NCBI GenBank assembly: GCA_016125405.1
Contig: WGLW01000002.1
Coordinates: 1 to 58,648 of the forward strand
Reading direction: 5' to 3'
Length of the DNA stretch: 58,648 nt
DNA from: Alphaproteobacteria bacterium
GTDB taxonomy: Bacteria; Pseudomonadota; Alphaproteobacteria; Caulobacterales; Hyphomonadaceae
Numbering within the stretch: position 1 is the stretch's first letter; the number at the start of each line of letters is the position of its first letter. Below are positions 7,641 to 15,571 of the stretch, piece after piece. Below the pieces are notes generated by a model. The model was not told the DNA's origin. It did not search any database and saw only the letters and a program-made list of their open reading frames with translations. A program made the position numbers and the translations under genes.

Positions 7641-7850
7641 ATGAACAAGGATCAAGTGAAAGGCGCGACGAAAGAAGTCGCAGGCAAGACCGAAAAAGCA
7701 TTCGGTGATGCCGTGGATTCGCCGAAGCATCAGATCAAAGGCGCCGCCAATGAGGCCATCGGCAAGACGCAGAAGGCCATGGGCGACATGAAAGACGACG
7801 CGAAAAAACAGGACAAGGAAATCAAGAAGGAAGAGCGCCGCTCCTGGTGA
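7641..7850 (+). CDS. CsbD family stress protein
   Basis: A 69-residue, Lys/Ala/Glu-rich protein (starts MNKDQVKGATKEVAGK). It has the repeated pattern KG-A-(K/N)E(V/A)-GK around residues 7-16 and again near 33-42, typical of CsbD, a small general-stress protein family of unknown molecular role. It is predicted to be soluble and partly disordered. It has its own EcfG-type promoter and a hairpin terminator downstream, so it is most likely a monocistronic stress gene. Confidence 0.88.
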   Translation: MNKDQVKGATKEVAGKTEKAFGDAVDSPKHQIKGAANEAIGKTQKAMGDMKDDAKKQDKEIKKEERRSW

Positions 7851-7939
7851 CGCACAAACCCCGGATGGCAGGCTCTCTCGTTCCCTCGGATGGGCCTGCC
7901 GCCATCCGCACGGCGTTATCCCCTTGGCGCCGCGCGATA

Positions 7940-7975
7940 GCCCGGAAAGCGCCTGACGCTTTCCGGGCAGGCGCG
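7940..7975 (+). terminator. Hairpin terminator after the csbD-like gene
   Basis: A perfect 12-bp stem (GCCCGGAAAGCG at 7940-7951 with CGCTTTCCGGGC at 7957-7968) closes a 5-nt loop and is followed shortly by a GTTTTG stretch. It lies 90 bp after the CsbD stop codon and before the serC leader. Confidence 0.6.
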
Positions 7976-8045
7976 TTTTGAGAGGGGCTGTCACGACAAG
8001 TTAATTGACGTGCAACCGGTTCGGGGCCATATCGCCCCCGGGCCA

Positions 8046-8090
8046 GTCGCCCCCAACGGCGACCAGCCCATCTGTAAGGATGGGAGACAA
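8046..8090 (+). ncRNA. Candidate serC leader RNA (tandem hairpins before serC)
   Basis: Two small hairpins lie directly before the serC ribosome binding site: GTCGCC (8046-8051) with GGCGAC (8058-8063), and CCCATC (8067-8072) with GATGGG (8079-8084). The second stem runs into the GGGAGA Shine-Dalgarno sequence. The published serC RNA motif of alphaproteobacteria is described as two tandem hairpins just before the serC ribosome binding site, and this arrangement fits. The identification is from layout and position, not from a covariance search. Confidence 0.55.
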
Positions 8091-8094
8091 ACAG

Positions 8095-9258
8095 ATGACG
8101 AACCCGGCAAAGCCGGCCGCGAAACCTTCGCGCCCGAACTTTTCTTCCGGCCCCTGCGCCAAGCGCCCCGGCTGGTCCCCTGACAATCTCAAGCTCGACA
8201 GCCTGGGCCGGTCGCACCGCTCCAAGCTCGGCAAGGCGCGCCTGAAGCTGGCGATCGACAAGACGCGTGAGCTTCTGAAGATCCCCGCCGACTACCGCAT
8301 CGGCATCATGCCGGGCTCGGATACCGGCGCCATCGAGGCGGCGTTCTGGTCGATGCTGGGCGCCCGTCCGGTTGATGTCTTCGCCTTTGAAAGCTTTGGC
8401 GAGGATTGGGTGACGGACGTCACCAAGCAGCTCAAGGTCGATGCGACGGTCCACAAGGCGGGCTATGGCCAGCTGCCGGACATGTCGAAGGCGCGCAAGG
8501 ACGCGGACGTCATCTTCACCTGGAACGGCACGACCTCCGGCGTGAAGGTTCCCAATGCGGACTGGATCGCGGCCAACCGTGAAGGTCTTGTGTTCTGCGA
8601 CGCGACCTCGGCCGTGTTCGCCATGCCGATCGACTGGTCGAAGGTCGATGTACTGACCTATTCCTGGCAGAAGGTGCTCGGCGGGGAGGGCGCACACGGC
8701 ATGCTGATCCTCAGCCCGCGCGCCATCCAGCGGCTGGAAACCTACACGCCCGCCTGGCCGATGCCGAAGCTGTTCCGCATGGCCAAGGGCGGCAAGGTCA
8801 CCGAAGGCATCTTTGCAGGCGAGACGATCAACACGCCCTCGATGCTGGCGGTCGAGGACTATCTCGATGCGCTTGGCTGGGTCGAAAGCCTGGGCGGTGT
8901 CGAGGCGATGTACAAACGCTCGGACGCCAATCTCGCCGTCATGGAAAAATGGGTTGCGAAAACGCCCTGGGTCGAATTCCTCGCGGCCGATCCGAAAGTC
9001 CGCTCCAACACATCGGTGACCTTCTCGATTGTCGACCCGCGCGTCACCAAACTGGACGAAGCGGGCCAGCAGGCGTTCGTGAAGAGCTTCACGGGCCTTC
9101 TCGAAAAGGAAGGCGCGGCGTTCGATATTGGCGGCTACAAGGCGGCCCCGCCCGGCCTCCGCATCTGGTGCGGCGCAACGGTGGACGCTTCGGACCTTGA
9201 GGCCGTGACGCCGTGGCTCGACTGGGCGTTCGCAACGGCGGCGGCCGAGCTCTCGTAG
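8095..9258 (+). CDS. serC: Phosphoserine aminotransferase
   Basis: SerC (387 residues) converts 3-phosphohydroxypyruvate and glutamate to phosphoserine and 2-oxoglutarate, the second step of serine synthesis. It is the longer alphaproteobacterial type, with an N-terminal [13 protein letters not shown] motif and the PLP-binding lysine Lys193 in [14 protein letters not shown]. The ATG at 8095 follows a GGGAGA ribosome binding site; upstream in-frame codons fall in the structured leader. serA follows 70 bp downstream, so the two steps are probably co-transcribed. Confidence 0.96.
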   Translation: MTNPAKPAAKPSRPNFSSGPCAKRPGWSPDNLKLDSLGRSHRSKLGKARLKLAIDKTRELLKIPADYRIGIMPGSDTGAIEAAFWSMLGARPVDVFAFESFGEDWVTDVTKQLKVDATVHKAGYGQLPDMSKARKDADVIFTWNGTTSGVKVPNADWIAANREGLVFCDATSAVFAMPIDWSKVDVLTYSWQKVLGGEGAHGMLILSPRAIQRLETYTPAWPMPKLFRMAKGGKVTEGIFAGETINTPSMLAVEDYLDALGWVESLGGVEAMYKRSDANLAVMEKWVAKTPWVEFLAADPKVRSNTSVTFSIVDPRVTKLDEAGQQAFVKSFTGLLEKEGAAFDIGGYKAAPPGLRIWCGATVDASDLEAVTPWLDWAFATAAAELS

Positions 9259-9328
9259 ATTCTGGCTCCGGCTCCATGACGCAGCCGGAGCAGTTCCCTT
9301 CACAATTTTTCCTCTCGGAGGATTTCCA

Positions 9329-10903
9329 ATGGTCAAAGTACTTATCGCCGACGATCTCGCGGATGGTGCAACCGACATTTTCAGGAACCGCGGTATCGAG
9401 GTCGACCGGAAGGTCGGGCTCAAGAAGGACGAACTTATCAAGATTATCGGTGAGTACGACGGCCTTGCCGTCCGCTCGGCCTGCAAGCCGGACAAGGACG
9501 TCATCGCTGCCGGCGAAAATCTGAAGGTGATCGGCCGCGCCGGGATCGGCGTCGACAACGTCGATGTGAAGGCGGCGACGGCCAAAGGCGTCGTGGTGAT
9601 GAACACGCCGTTCGGCAACGCCATCACCACGGCCGAGCACGCCATCGCGATGATGTTTTCCGCCGCGCGCCAGATCCCGTCGGCGAGCCAGCGGACCCAG
9701 GCGGGCGAGTGGCCGAAGAAGGACTATGTCGGCGTCGAACTGTTCGCCAAGACGCTGGGCCTGATCGGCGCCGGCAATATCGGGTCCATCGTGGCCGATC
9801 GGGCGCTGGGCCTGAAGATGAAGGTCGTCGCCTACGACCCCTTCCTTTCGGCTGAGCGCGCCGTGCAGATTGGCGTCGAGAAGGTCGAACTTGACGACCT
9901 GCTGGCCCGCGCCGACGTGATCACGCTGCACACGCCGCTGACCGACCAGACCCGCAACATCCTCTCTGCGGATGCGCTGAAGAAGACGAAAAAGGGCGTC
10001 ATCATCGTCAACTGCGCGCGCGGCGGGCTGGTGGATGAGGCGGCCGTCCGTGCGGGCCTCGACAGCGGCGATATCGGCGCTGCGGCGTTCGACGTCTTCG
10101 TTGAAGAGCCGGCGAAATCCAACGTGCTGTTCGGCGCGAAGAACTTCGTGGCGACGCCGCACCTGGGCGCGTCCACCGTCGAGGCGCAGGACAATGTAGC
10201 CTTCCAGGTCGCCGAACAGATGGCGGACTACCTGCTGACCGGCGCCGTCACCAACGCGCTCAACATGCCGAGCGTAACCGCTGAGGAAGCGCCGCGCCTC
10301 AAGCCCTTCGTGGCGCTGGCCGAGAAACTGGGTCAGTTCGCGGGGCAGGTGGCCGACGGCGAACTCTCCGAGGTCGAGATCGAGTACGAAGGCGAAGTCA
10401 GCCAGCTCAACCGCAAGCCGATGACGGCGGCGGCGCTGGCCGGCCTGCTGCGGCCCTTCCTGGAAGAGGTCAACATGGTCTCGGCGCCCGCCCTGCTGCA
10501 GGAGCGCGGCGGACAGCTCAAGGAAAGCAAGCGCGACGACAGCCCGGTCTATGACAGCCTGATGCGCATCAAGGTGAAGGTGGGCGGCAAGTGGCGTTCG
10601 GTCGCCGGGGCCATCGCCGCAGGCCGTCCGCGCATTGTCGAGGTCAAGGGGATGGCGCTGGAGGCCGACTTCCAGCCCTACATGCTGTTCGTCAACAACT
10701 CCGACAAGCCGGGCTTTATCGGCGCCATGGCGGGCCTGCTGGGCGAGGCGAAGGTCAACATTGCGACCTTCAATCTCGGCCGCGAGGCCTCGGGCGGTGA
10801 TGCGATCGCGCTGGTCGGCGTCGATCAGGACGTACCGGTGAAAACGCTGGACGCGATCAAGGCGCTGCCGGCCGTGCGCTATGTGACGGTGTTGAAGTTC
10901 TGA
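9329..10903 (+). CDS. serA: D-3-phosphoglycerate dehydrogenase
   Basis: SerA (524 residues) oxidises 3-phosphoglycerate to 3-phosphohydroxypyruvate, the first step of serine synthesis. The domain order is substrate-binding (1-100), NAD-binding Rossmann fold with GLIGAGNIG (144-152), then catalytic Arg (NCARGGLVDE) and His (TPHLGAST). An intervening allosteric substrate-binding domain and a C-terminal ACT domain (about 450-524) follow. This is the long SerA form that usually has an ACT domain for serine sensing. A GGAGG ribosome binding site lies upstream of the ATG. Confidence 0.97.
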   Translation: MVKVLIADDLADGATDIFRNRGIEVDRKVGLKKDELIKIIGEYDGLAVRSACKPDKDVIAAGENLKVIGRAGIGVDNVDVKAATAKGVVVMNTPFGNAITTAEHAIAMMFSAARQIPSASQRTQAGEWPKKDYVGVELFAKTLGLIGAGNIGSIVADRALGLKMKVVAYDPFLSAERAVQIGVEKVELDDLLARADVITLHTPLTDQTRNILSADALKKTKKGVIIVNCARGGLVDEAAVRAGLDSGDIGAAAFDVFVEEPAKSNVLFGAKNFVATPHLGASTVEAQDNVAFQVAEQMADYLLTGAVTNALNMPSVTAEEAPRLKPFVALAEKLGQFAGQVADGELSEVEIEYEGEVSQLNRKPMTAAALAGLLRPFLEEVNMVSAPALLQERGGQLKESKRDDSPVYDSLMRIKVKVGGKWRSVAGAIAAGRPRIVEVKGMALEADFQPYMLFVNNSDKPGFIGAMAGLLGEAKVNIATFNLGREASGGDAIALVGVDQDVPVKTLDAIKALPAVRYVTVLKF

Positions 10904-10923
10904 GCCGCTGATTGCAGGTTGCG

Positions 10924-10951
10924 CCGGCGGCCCGTGTTTCCCGGCCGCCGG
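10924..10951 (+). terminator. Hairpin after serA, possible terminator
   Basis: A 9-bp perfect GC stem, CCGGCGGCC (10924-10932) with GGCCGCCGG (10943-10951), sits between serA and the caspase-like gene. There is only a short TT after it, so it could be a weak terminator or an attenuating hairpin. Confidence 0.35.
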
Positions 10952-10968
10952 TTAACCGGGCGCAGAAA

Positions 10969-11694
10969 ATGATCAGGCGCATCGCTATTCTTGCCGTCAC
11001 CGCGCTGATCGCGGGCGGTTTCGCTGCGCGGGCGCAAACGTCTGCGCCGCCCCTGATCTACTATGGCAACGCTGCAGGGCAGCTGACCATGGATCGCGAC
11101 AGGGAAGGCGGCAATCCGCTGGCGAGCGGGCTGATTGACGTGCTGCAGAAATTGCCGGTGTCGCTGTCCGAGTTCAGCTCGCGCCTTGCCGTGTCGACCT
11201 GGATGCACAGCGGCGAATGGCAACGCGTGCAGGTTCCAAAACGCTTGCCGGACCCGGGCTTCAGGCTGGCCCCGGGCGCCGGACAGACGCGCGTGGCGCT
11301 GGTGCTGACCAATTCGGATTATGGAAACAGCGGCGTCGCATCGCTGCCCGGCGCGCGCTTTGATGCGAAACGGCTGACGGAGGCTCTGGAGAAGGCCGGT
11401 TTCGAAACGCAGTCGCTCCTTGACGCCAGTGATGCTGCAGTGCGCGACGCGCTCTCGGAGTTTGCGGCGCGCTCGACCCATGCGGACGTGTCGTTGATCT
11501 ATCTCGGCGGACACGGCGTGCAGCACGCCCGCGTGGTCTACTGGATCCTGCGGGACTATCCCGATCCGAGAAGCGATGCATACCTTGCAAGCCACGCGCT
11601 GACGCTGGCGCAGGTAAGTGCGGCCGCGAAGGCGCGCGATCTCAATCTCATTCTGTATGGCGGCTGCAGGGACGATCCGTTTCGACATGATTGA
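10969..11694 (+). CDS. Secreted caspase-fold (C14-like) protein with apparent circular permutation
   Basis: A 241-residue protein with a signal peptide (about 1-23, ending ARAQT). Residues 108-240 are the caspase p20-like half: strand RVALVLTNSDYG, helix region with RFDAKRLTEALEKAGF, catalytic His182 in YLGGHGVQ and catalytic Cys233 in LYGGCRDDPF. The chain ends eight residues after the Cys. The segment that normally follows the Cys in bacterial caspase-like proteins (pattern LIAYATAPG, then an N-x-x-(S/T)-x-x-L helix) appears instead at the N-terminus: LIYYGNAAGQLTMD (29-42), NPLASGLIDVLQ (49-60) and an S-x-R-L-A-V segment to about 91. This indicates p10-like before p20-like order, joined by a Pro/Gly linker (92-107). 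The stop overlaps the start of the next gene by 8 nt. Protease activity and target are not established. Confidence 0.75.
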   Translation: MIRRIAILAVTALIAGGFAARAQTSAPPLIYYGNAAGQLTMDRDREGGNPLASGLIDVLQKLPVSLSEFSSRLAVSTWMHSGEWQRVQVPKRLPDPGFRLAPGAGQTRVALVLTNSDYGNSGVASLPGARFDAKRLTEALEKAGFETQSLLDASDAAVRDALSEFAARSTHADVSLIYLGGHGVQHARVVYWILRDYPDPRSDAYLASHALTLAQVSAAAKARDLNLILYGGCRDDPFRHD

Positions 11695-12043
11695 TGCCGA
11701 TTTTGCGACAACGTTCACGCGTGATTGGGTGCAGGCGTGGAACGATCACGACCTAGAGCGCATCCTCACGCACTATGCCGAAGACGTGGTGTTTCACAGT
11801 CCGCGCATTCGCGTGGTGACGGGAAGAAACGTCGACACGGTGACGGGCAAGACGGAGCTTCGCGCCTACTGGGGCAAGGCGCTGGGCCTGCTGCGGGACC
11901 TCTATTTCGAGGTTGACCAGGTTCTTACAGGGTCGGACGCGCTGACCATTCTCTACACCAACGAGCGCTCGCAAAGCGTCGCGGAGACTTTCGTCTTTGG
12001 TGCGGACGGCAAGGTTGTCACCAGCATCGCGGCCTACGTCTGA
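11687..12043 (+). CDS. SnoaL/NTF2-like protein
   Basis: A 118-residue protein of the NTF2/SnoaL-like fold (cone-shaped alpha+beta barrel). Indicators are the N-terminal helix with WVQAWNDHDLERILTHYAEDVVFHSP, a mid-region with TELRAYWGKAL, and the closing strands ETFVFGADGKVV. Such proteins act as small isomerases or hydrolases, or as ligand-binding domains; the ligand here is unknown. The ATG at 11687 overlaps the end of the caspase-like gene by 8 nt, suggesting translational coupling. An upstream in-frame extension would lie entirely inside that gene and has no family support. Confidence 0.8.
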   Translation: MIDADFATTFTRDWVQAWNDHDLERILTHYAEDVVFHSPRIRVVTGRNVDTVTGKTELRAYWGKALGLLRDLYFEVDQVLTGSDALTILYTNERSQSVAETFVFGADGKVVTSIAAYV

Positions 12044-12050
12044 CGCGCAA

Positions 12051-12078
12051 TCGCCGCCCATCTTGCGATGAGCGGCGA
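12051..12078. terminator. Possible terminator between convergent genes
   Basis: TCGCCGC (12051-12057) pairs with GCGGCGA (12072-12078) across a 14-nt loop and is followed by a pyrimidine-rich CTTCTCTCCC. It sits between the SnoaL-like gene and the convergent fasciclin gene. The long loop makes it weak. Confidence 0.3.
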
Positions 12079-12110
12079 CGCTTCTCTCCCAGCGGGGGGA
12101 CGTGGGGGGA

Positions 12111-12752
12111 CTAGGTCGCTGGGAGCAGAACCTTGTCGACCGGGTGAATGATCCCGTTCGACGTTGTGATGTCGGGGCCAACCACATTGGCGTCGGCGAC
12201 CTTCATCTGATCCGGATTGGCGGCGTCGATTGACAGCGTGCCGTTCATCGCCGTTTCAGTCGTCGTACCCTGAAGGTCGGTAGAGGTGACCTTGCCGGAT
12301 ACGATGTGGTGCTTCAGAAGCGCCGCGAGCTGGTCCTTGTTTTCAGGCTTCATCAGGTCGTCGAGCTTGCCCGGCGGCAGTGCGGCGAACGCGGCGTCGG
12401 TCGGCGCGAAGACGGTAATCGGGCCCGGGGCCGCCAATTCGTCCTCAAGGCCGGCCGCCTTCGCGGCGGTCAGCAGTGTGGAGAACTGGCTATCGGATGC
12501 CGCGACATCCGCAATTGTCTTGGTCGATGCATCCGGCATGGCCCCGCCGGGGGCCGTAGAGACTGGCGCCGTTGAGTCGGTCGTGGCCGGCATGGTGGTG
12601 CTGGGTGTTGTATTGGCCGCAACCTGGTCTGCCGGCGTCGTGGAGGGCGGGGTATAGTTGTCATTGGCCAGATCTGTCTGCTTCGAGCAGGCGCCAAGGG
12701 CCAGGGCGGAAAGGGCGACTGCTCCCAGGGCAGCCTTGTAATACCGTGTCAT
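12111..12752 (-). CDS. Fasciclin-domain lipoprotein
   Basis: A 213-residue protein with a lipoprotein signal (ALALGAC lipobox near residue 20-22), a Thr/Pro/Ala-rich linker to about residue 75, and one C-terminal fasciclin (FAS1/BIgH3) domain. The FAS1 motifs are visible: the FAPTDAAFAALP segment, LLKHHIVSGKVTS, and the closing NGIIHPVDKVLLP. Bacterial FAS1 proteins are adhesion or surface proteins, often stress-associated. The ATG at 12752 begins the signal peptide; the longer reading frame upstream has no signal and is not used. Confidence 0.92.
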   Translation of the reverse strand: MTRYYKAALGAVALSALALGACSKQTDLANDNYTPPSTTPADQVAANTTPSTTMPATTDSTAPVSTAPGGAMPDASTKTIADVAASDSQFSTLLTAAKAAGLEDELAAPGPITVFAPTDAAFAALPPGKLDDLMKPENKDQLAALLKHHIVSGKVTSTDLQGTTTETAMNGTLSIDAANPDQMKVADANVVGPDITTSNGIIHPVDKVLLPAT

Positions 12753-12971
12753 TTTCAAACTCCGTGTCAGGGCTGGATGCGAACTGGCCAAAATCACGTT
12801 CACGCGCGTGTCTCGCGCCCACCGGCCGCGCTCAGGCGCGACGTCCATGGGCTATTAAGGCATTGGGACGGGCCGGAGTTCCCGGTCTGACGCATAGTTA
12901 ATCGGGGGCTGGGACAAGTTGGCGCCGATTGCGCCTTACCAGCGCCCTCTTGGCGGGCCATACAGGAAGTC

Positions 12972-13697
12972 ATGAGCATCTGGTCGCAACTGGCGCGGCT
13001 CGCGCGGCGGGCCTTCGAAGAGCCTGAGGAGCCCGGCCTGGCGCTGGCCACAGCCGGGGCCGCGGGTCCGCTGGCCTGCGCACCCGATCCGGGGGACGTC
13101 GATTTCACCGCTGCAATCGTCGGGTTGGGCGCCAAGCTCGCCAAAGCGGACGGGTTGGTCACCGACGATGAAATGAACGTATTTGCGCGTGTGTTTCGCG
13201 CCGCGCCGCGCGACGAGCCGGCCATGCGGCGGGTCTTCAATATCGCCCGCCAGACCGTGCTCGGGTATGAGAGCTATGCGAGACGTATTGCCCGCAAGTA
13301 TCACGACCGTCCCTGCCTTCTCGAAGGCGTGCTGGATGGCCTGTTCCAGATCGCCATCGCCGACGGCGTCGTGACCAGCGAGGAGATGGATTATCTCCGC
13401 AGCGTGTCGGACGCCTTTGGCTTCAGCGACGCGGATTTCCGGCGGATCAAGGCCAGCCACATAGGGCCGGACGCCGATGATCCCTACGCGGTACTGGGAC
13501 TTCCCCATACTGCGAGCTTCGATGAGGTGCGGACGGCCTATCGCCAGCTGATGCGGGAGAATCACCCGGATACCGCGACGGGCGCGAAATCGGCGCCGCG
13601 AGAGTTCGAGCCGGTGGCGCATGAAAAGGCCGCAGCGATCACCACGGCCTATGCACGAATCCGCACGGAGCGGGGATTTCTCACACGCGCCGATTGA
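12972..13697 (+). CDS. DjlA-like TerB/J-domain co-chaperone, soluble form
   Basis: A 241-residue protein with a TerB-like helical domain (about 45-160, including two related acidic motifs KADGLVTDDEM and IADGVVTSEEM) and a C-terminal J-domain (about 170-235) with the essential HPD motif at 198-200 (ENHPDTATG). This is the architecture of DjlA, a DnaK co-chaperone. Unlike E. coli DjlA, there is no N-terminal transmembrane segment: the start MSIWSQLARLARRAF is amphipathic and then acidic. The J-domain should stimulate DnaK ATPase; the TerB part may bind metal or membrane. Confidence 0.88.
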   Translation: MSIWSQLARLARRAFEEPEEPGLALATAGAAGPLACAPDPGDVDFTAAIVGLGAKLAKADGLVTDDEMNVFARVFRAAPRDEPAMRRVFNIARQTVLGYESYARRIARKYHDRPCLLEGVLDGLFQIAIADGVVTSEEMDYLRSVSDAFGFSDADFRRIKASHIGPDADDPYAVLGLPHTASFDEVRTAYRQLMRENHPDTATGAKSAPREFEPVAHEKAAAITTAYARIRTERGFLTRAD

Positions 13698-13739
13698 CTT
13701 CCGGCCGGCCGGGCGCACCTTTTGAGGCAGGAGGACCAG

Positions 13740-14033
13740 ATGACGGAGACACTCGGACAGCCTTCGAGTTTCAGCGTTTTCCTCAAGCGGTTTGTCGCTT
13801 TCATGGGGCGCGCCGGATTTGGGCTGTTTGTCGTGGCGGCGATTGCGATCGCCCTTGTAGCGACCACCTTTATCGGCCTGATGCTTGCCGTCGCCGCCGG
13901 TTTCCTGACCCTCGCCTATCATCTCGGCCGGGGATCCCGGTCGGGCCGGCAGCCGGACGACCCAAATACGCTGGACGCCCACCGCACGCCGGATGGCTGG
14001 GTGATCGAGCGGCACGGCGCGAACTGGCGCTAA
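13740..14033 (+). CDS. Small hypothetical membrane protein
   Basis: A 97-residue protein with a strongly hydrophobic central part (about residues 26-62) that could form one long or two closely spaced transmembrane helices. A polar C-terminal tail of about 35 residues follows, rich in Arg/Asp and ending IERHGANWR. The ATG at 13740 has a GGAGG ribosome binding site. It starts 42 bp after the DjlA-like gene and may be in the same operon. I do not recognise the family. Confidence 0.65.
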   Translation: MTETLGQPSSFSVFLKRFVAFMGRAGFGLFVVAAIAIALVATTFIGLMLAVAAGFLTLAYHLGRGSRSGRQPDDPNTLDAHRTPDGWVIERHGANWR

Positions 14034-14092
14034 CCTTCACGGCAAATTGATGAGCTTCTCAGCGGTCGCGGATCGCGACATGCTCTTAGTCC

Positions 14093-14839
14093 ATGACGCT
14101 CCGAGTCGTTGACGCCCCCAGCCCTAATTCCAACGAACGGCGGCACCCGGTCGACATGCTCGTGCTGCACTACACCGGCATGGCTGATGGTCCATCGGCG
14201 CTGGCGCGTCTTCGCGACCCGGGAAGCGAGGTGTCCGCCCACTATCTGGTCGAGGAGGATGGGACGGTCTTCGCGCTGGTCCCGGAGCGGAAACGCGCCT
14301 GGCACGCGGGAAGGAGCTGGTGGCGCGGAGACGACGATCTCAATTCACGCTCGATCGGCATCGAAATCGTCAATGGCGGCCATGATTACGGCCTGCCACC
14401 GTTTCCGGACGTGCAGATCGAGGCTGTGACAGAACTGGCGCAGGGCATCCTGTCGCGATGGGCCATTCCGCAGAACCGGATCGTGGCGCATTCCGACATA
14501 GCGCCCGACCGCAAGGAGGATCCCGGCGAACGGTTTCCCTGGAAGCGCCTTGCAGACGCCGGAATCGGTCTGTGGCCGGAGTCCTCCGGCGATGATCGTG
14601 TCGCGCCGGTGGGGTTGAGGCCGGGCGATCGCGGCGAACAGGTTGCCGCCCTGCAGCGCGCGCTCGCCAACATCGGCTATCGCATCGAGGTCACAGACCG
14701 TTTTGATGTGGCGACCGAAACGGTGGTCCGCGCATTTCAGCGACGCTGGCGTCCTGCGTCGGTGACCGGGCAGGGGGATCTGGCCACGGTGCTTCTGATC
14801 AACGCAGTGGCGAAGCTTGCGGCGCCGCCGATTAGGTAA
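14093..14839 (+). CDS. N-acetylmuramoyl-L-alanine amidase (AmpD/amidase_2) with peptidoglycan-binding domain
   Basis: A 248-residue amidase that cleaves the bond between N-acetylmuramic acid and L-alanine. The amidase_2 domain spans about 15-165. The zinc ligands are recognisable: His26 (LHYTGM), His133 (VAHSDIAP) and Asp143 (KEDPG). The His133-to-Asp143 spacing equals that of AmpD. A C-terminal PG_binding_1 domain (about 180-245, with RPGDRGEQVAALQRAL) follows. No signal peptide is evident, so it may act on recycled anhydro-muropeptides in the cytoplasm like AmpD; the substrate specificity is inferred. Confidence 0.92.
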   Translation: MTLRVVDAPSPNSNERRHPVDMLVLHYTGMADGPSALARLRDPGSEVSAHYLVEEDGTVFALVPERKRAWHAGRSWWRGDDDLNSRSIGIEIVNGGHDYGLPPFPDVQIEAVTELAQGILSRWAIPQNRIVAHSDIAPDRKEDPGERFPWKRLADAGIGLWPESSGDDRVAPVGLRPGDRGEQVAALQRALANIGYRIEVTDRFDVATETVVRAFQRRWRPASVTGQGDLATVLLINAVAKLAAPPIR

Positions 14840-14985
14840 CGGCGCAGCGCGAGTGCGAGGAAGTCACACTCGCCCCCAGAGTCGTCGTGCTGATCAATTG
14901 TCGCATGGAACTCCTGCGGGGGGTGGGCGCTAATCTTGTGTTTACCAAACGCTGTGAGCGTATTGGTACGTCAGAGGAGCCAGTC

Positions 14986-15447
14986 ATGGCGCCTGCAGAC
15001 CAACCCGGACTACATCGCCTGATCTATGTCAGCTCGGTTGCTGGCGTGCTGCCCGCTCACCAGCTTGATCGCATTCTTCTGCGCTCGCAGGCATTCAACG
15101 CAAGCGCTGGAATTACCGGGCTTCTGCTGTTCCACGAGGGCGATTTTCTTCAGTGTATCGAGGGGCCGGGTCTGGCCGTTCACACGCTGATGGAACGCAT
15201 CCAGCGCGACCGGCGTCACACGAACCTCGACATCCTTGAATCAGCGGCCTGTGAGACCCGCGCATTCCCCGACTGGCCGATGGGATATGTCGCGCCGCGG
15301 AATCTGTCGAATGGACGGCGCACGCACTTTGCCGACCTGCTAGCCGCCACCCGTGCGCGAACGCCCGCGCGCCCGGCGCCGCAAACCTCGATTGGCGATC
15401 ATCTCTGGTCGTTTCTTTCAAGTTTTCGCGAGTTCGCGGCAGTCTAG
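14986..15447 (+). CDS. BLUF-domain blue-light sensor protein
   Basis: A 153-residue, short-type BLUF photoreceptor that would bind FAD and respond to blue light. All signature residues are present with spacing identical to AppA: Tyr14 (LIYVSS), Asn38 (FNASAGITG), Gln56 (FLQCIEG), Trp97 and Met99 (DWPMG). The BLUF domain covers about 10-105. A short C-terminal tail with helical potential follows (about 130-153) and carries no recognised output domain, so signalling is likely through a partner protein. The ATG at 14986 has an AGAGGAG ribosome binding site. A rho-independent-type hairpin follows at 15485. Confidence 0.9.
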   Translation: MAPADQPGLHRLIYVSSVAGVLPAHQLDRILLRSQAFNASAGITGLLLFHEGDFLQCIEGPGLAVHTLMERIQRDRRHTNLDILESAACETRAFPDWPMGYVAPRNLSNGRRTHFADLLAATRARTPARPAPQTSIGDHLWSFLSSFREFAAV

Positions 15448-15484
15448 AGTTCTTTCGAAATCCCCCCCGAAAGCGAGCAAATGG

Positions 15485-15508
15485 CGCTGCTATCCAGCAG
15501 CGGTTTTC
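15485..15508 (+). terminator. Hairpin terminator after the BLUF gene
   Basis: A 7-bp perfect stem, CGCTGCT (15485-15491) with AGCAGCG (15496-15502), with a 4-nt loop is followed by GTTTTCT. It has the typical form of an intrinsic terminator and lies 37 bp after the BLUF stop codon. Confidence 0.6.
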
Positions 15509-15571
15509 TGTTGCCGCTCCGCGAACCGATGCTAAGACTTGGGCCATCAACATACGGGGATTTCTGGAAAT

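Noticed and set aside
7517-7708. Small open frame overlapping the csbD-like gene in another frame
   Set aside because: It spans the EcfG promoter and overlaps a well-supported gene.
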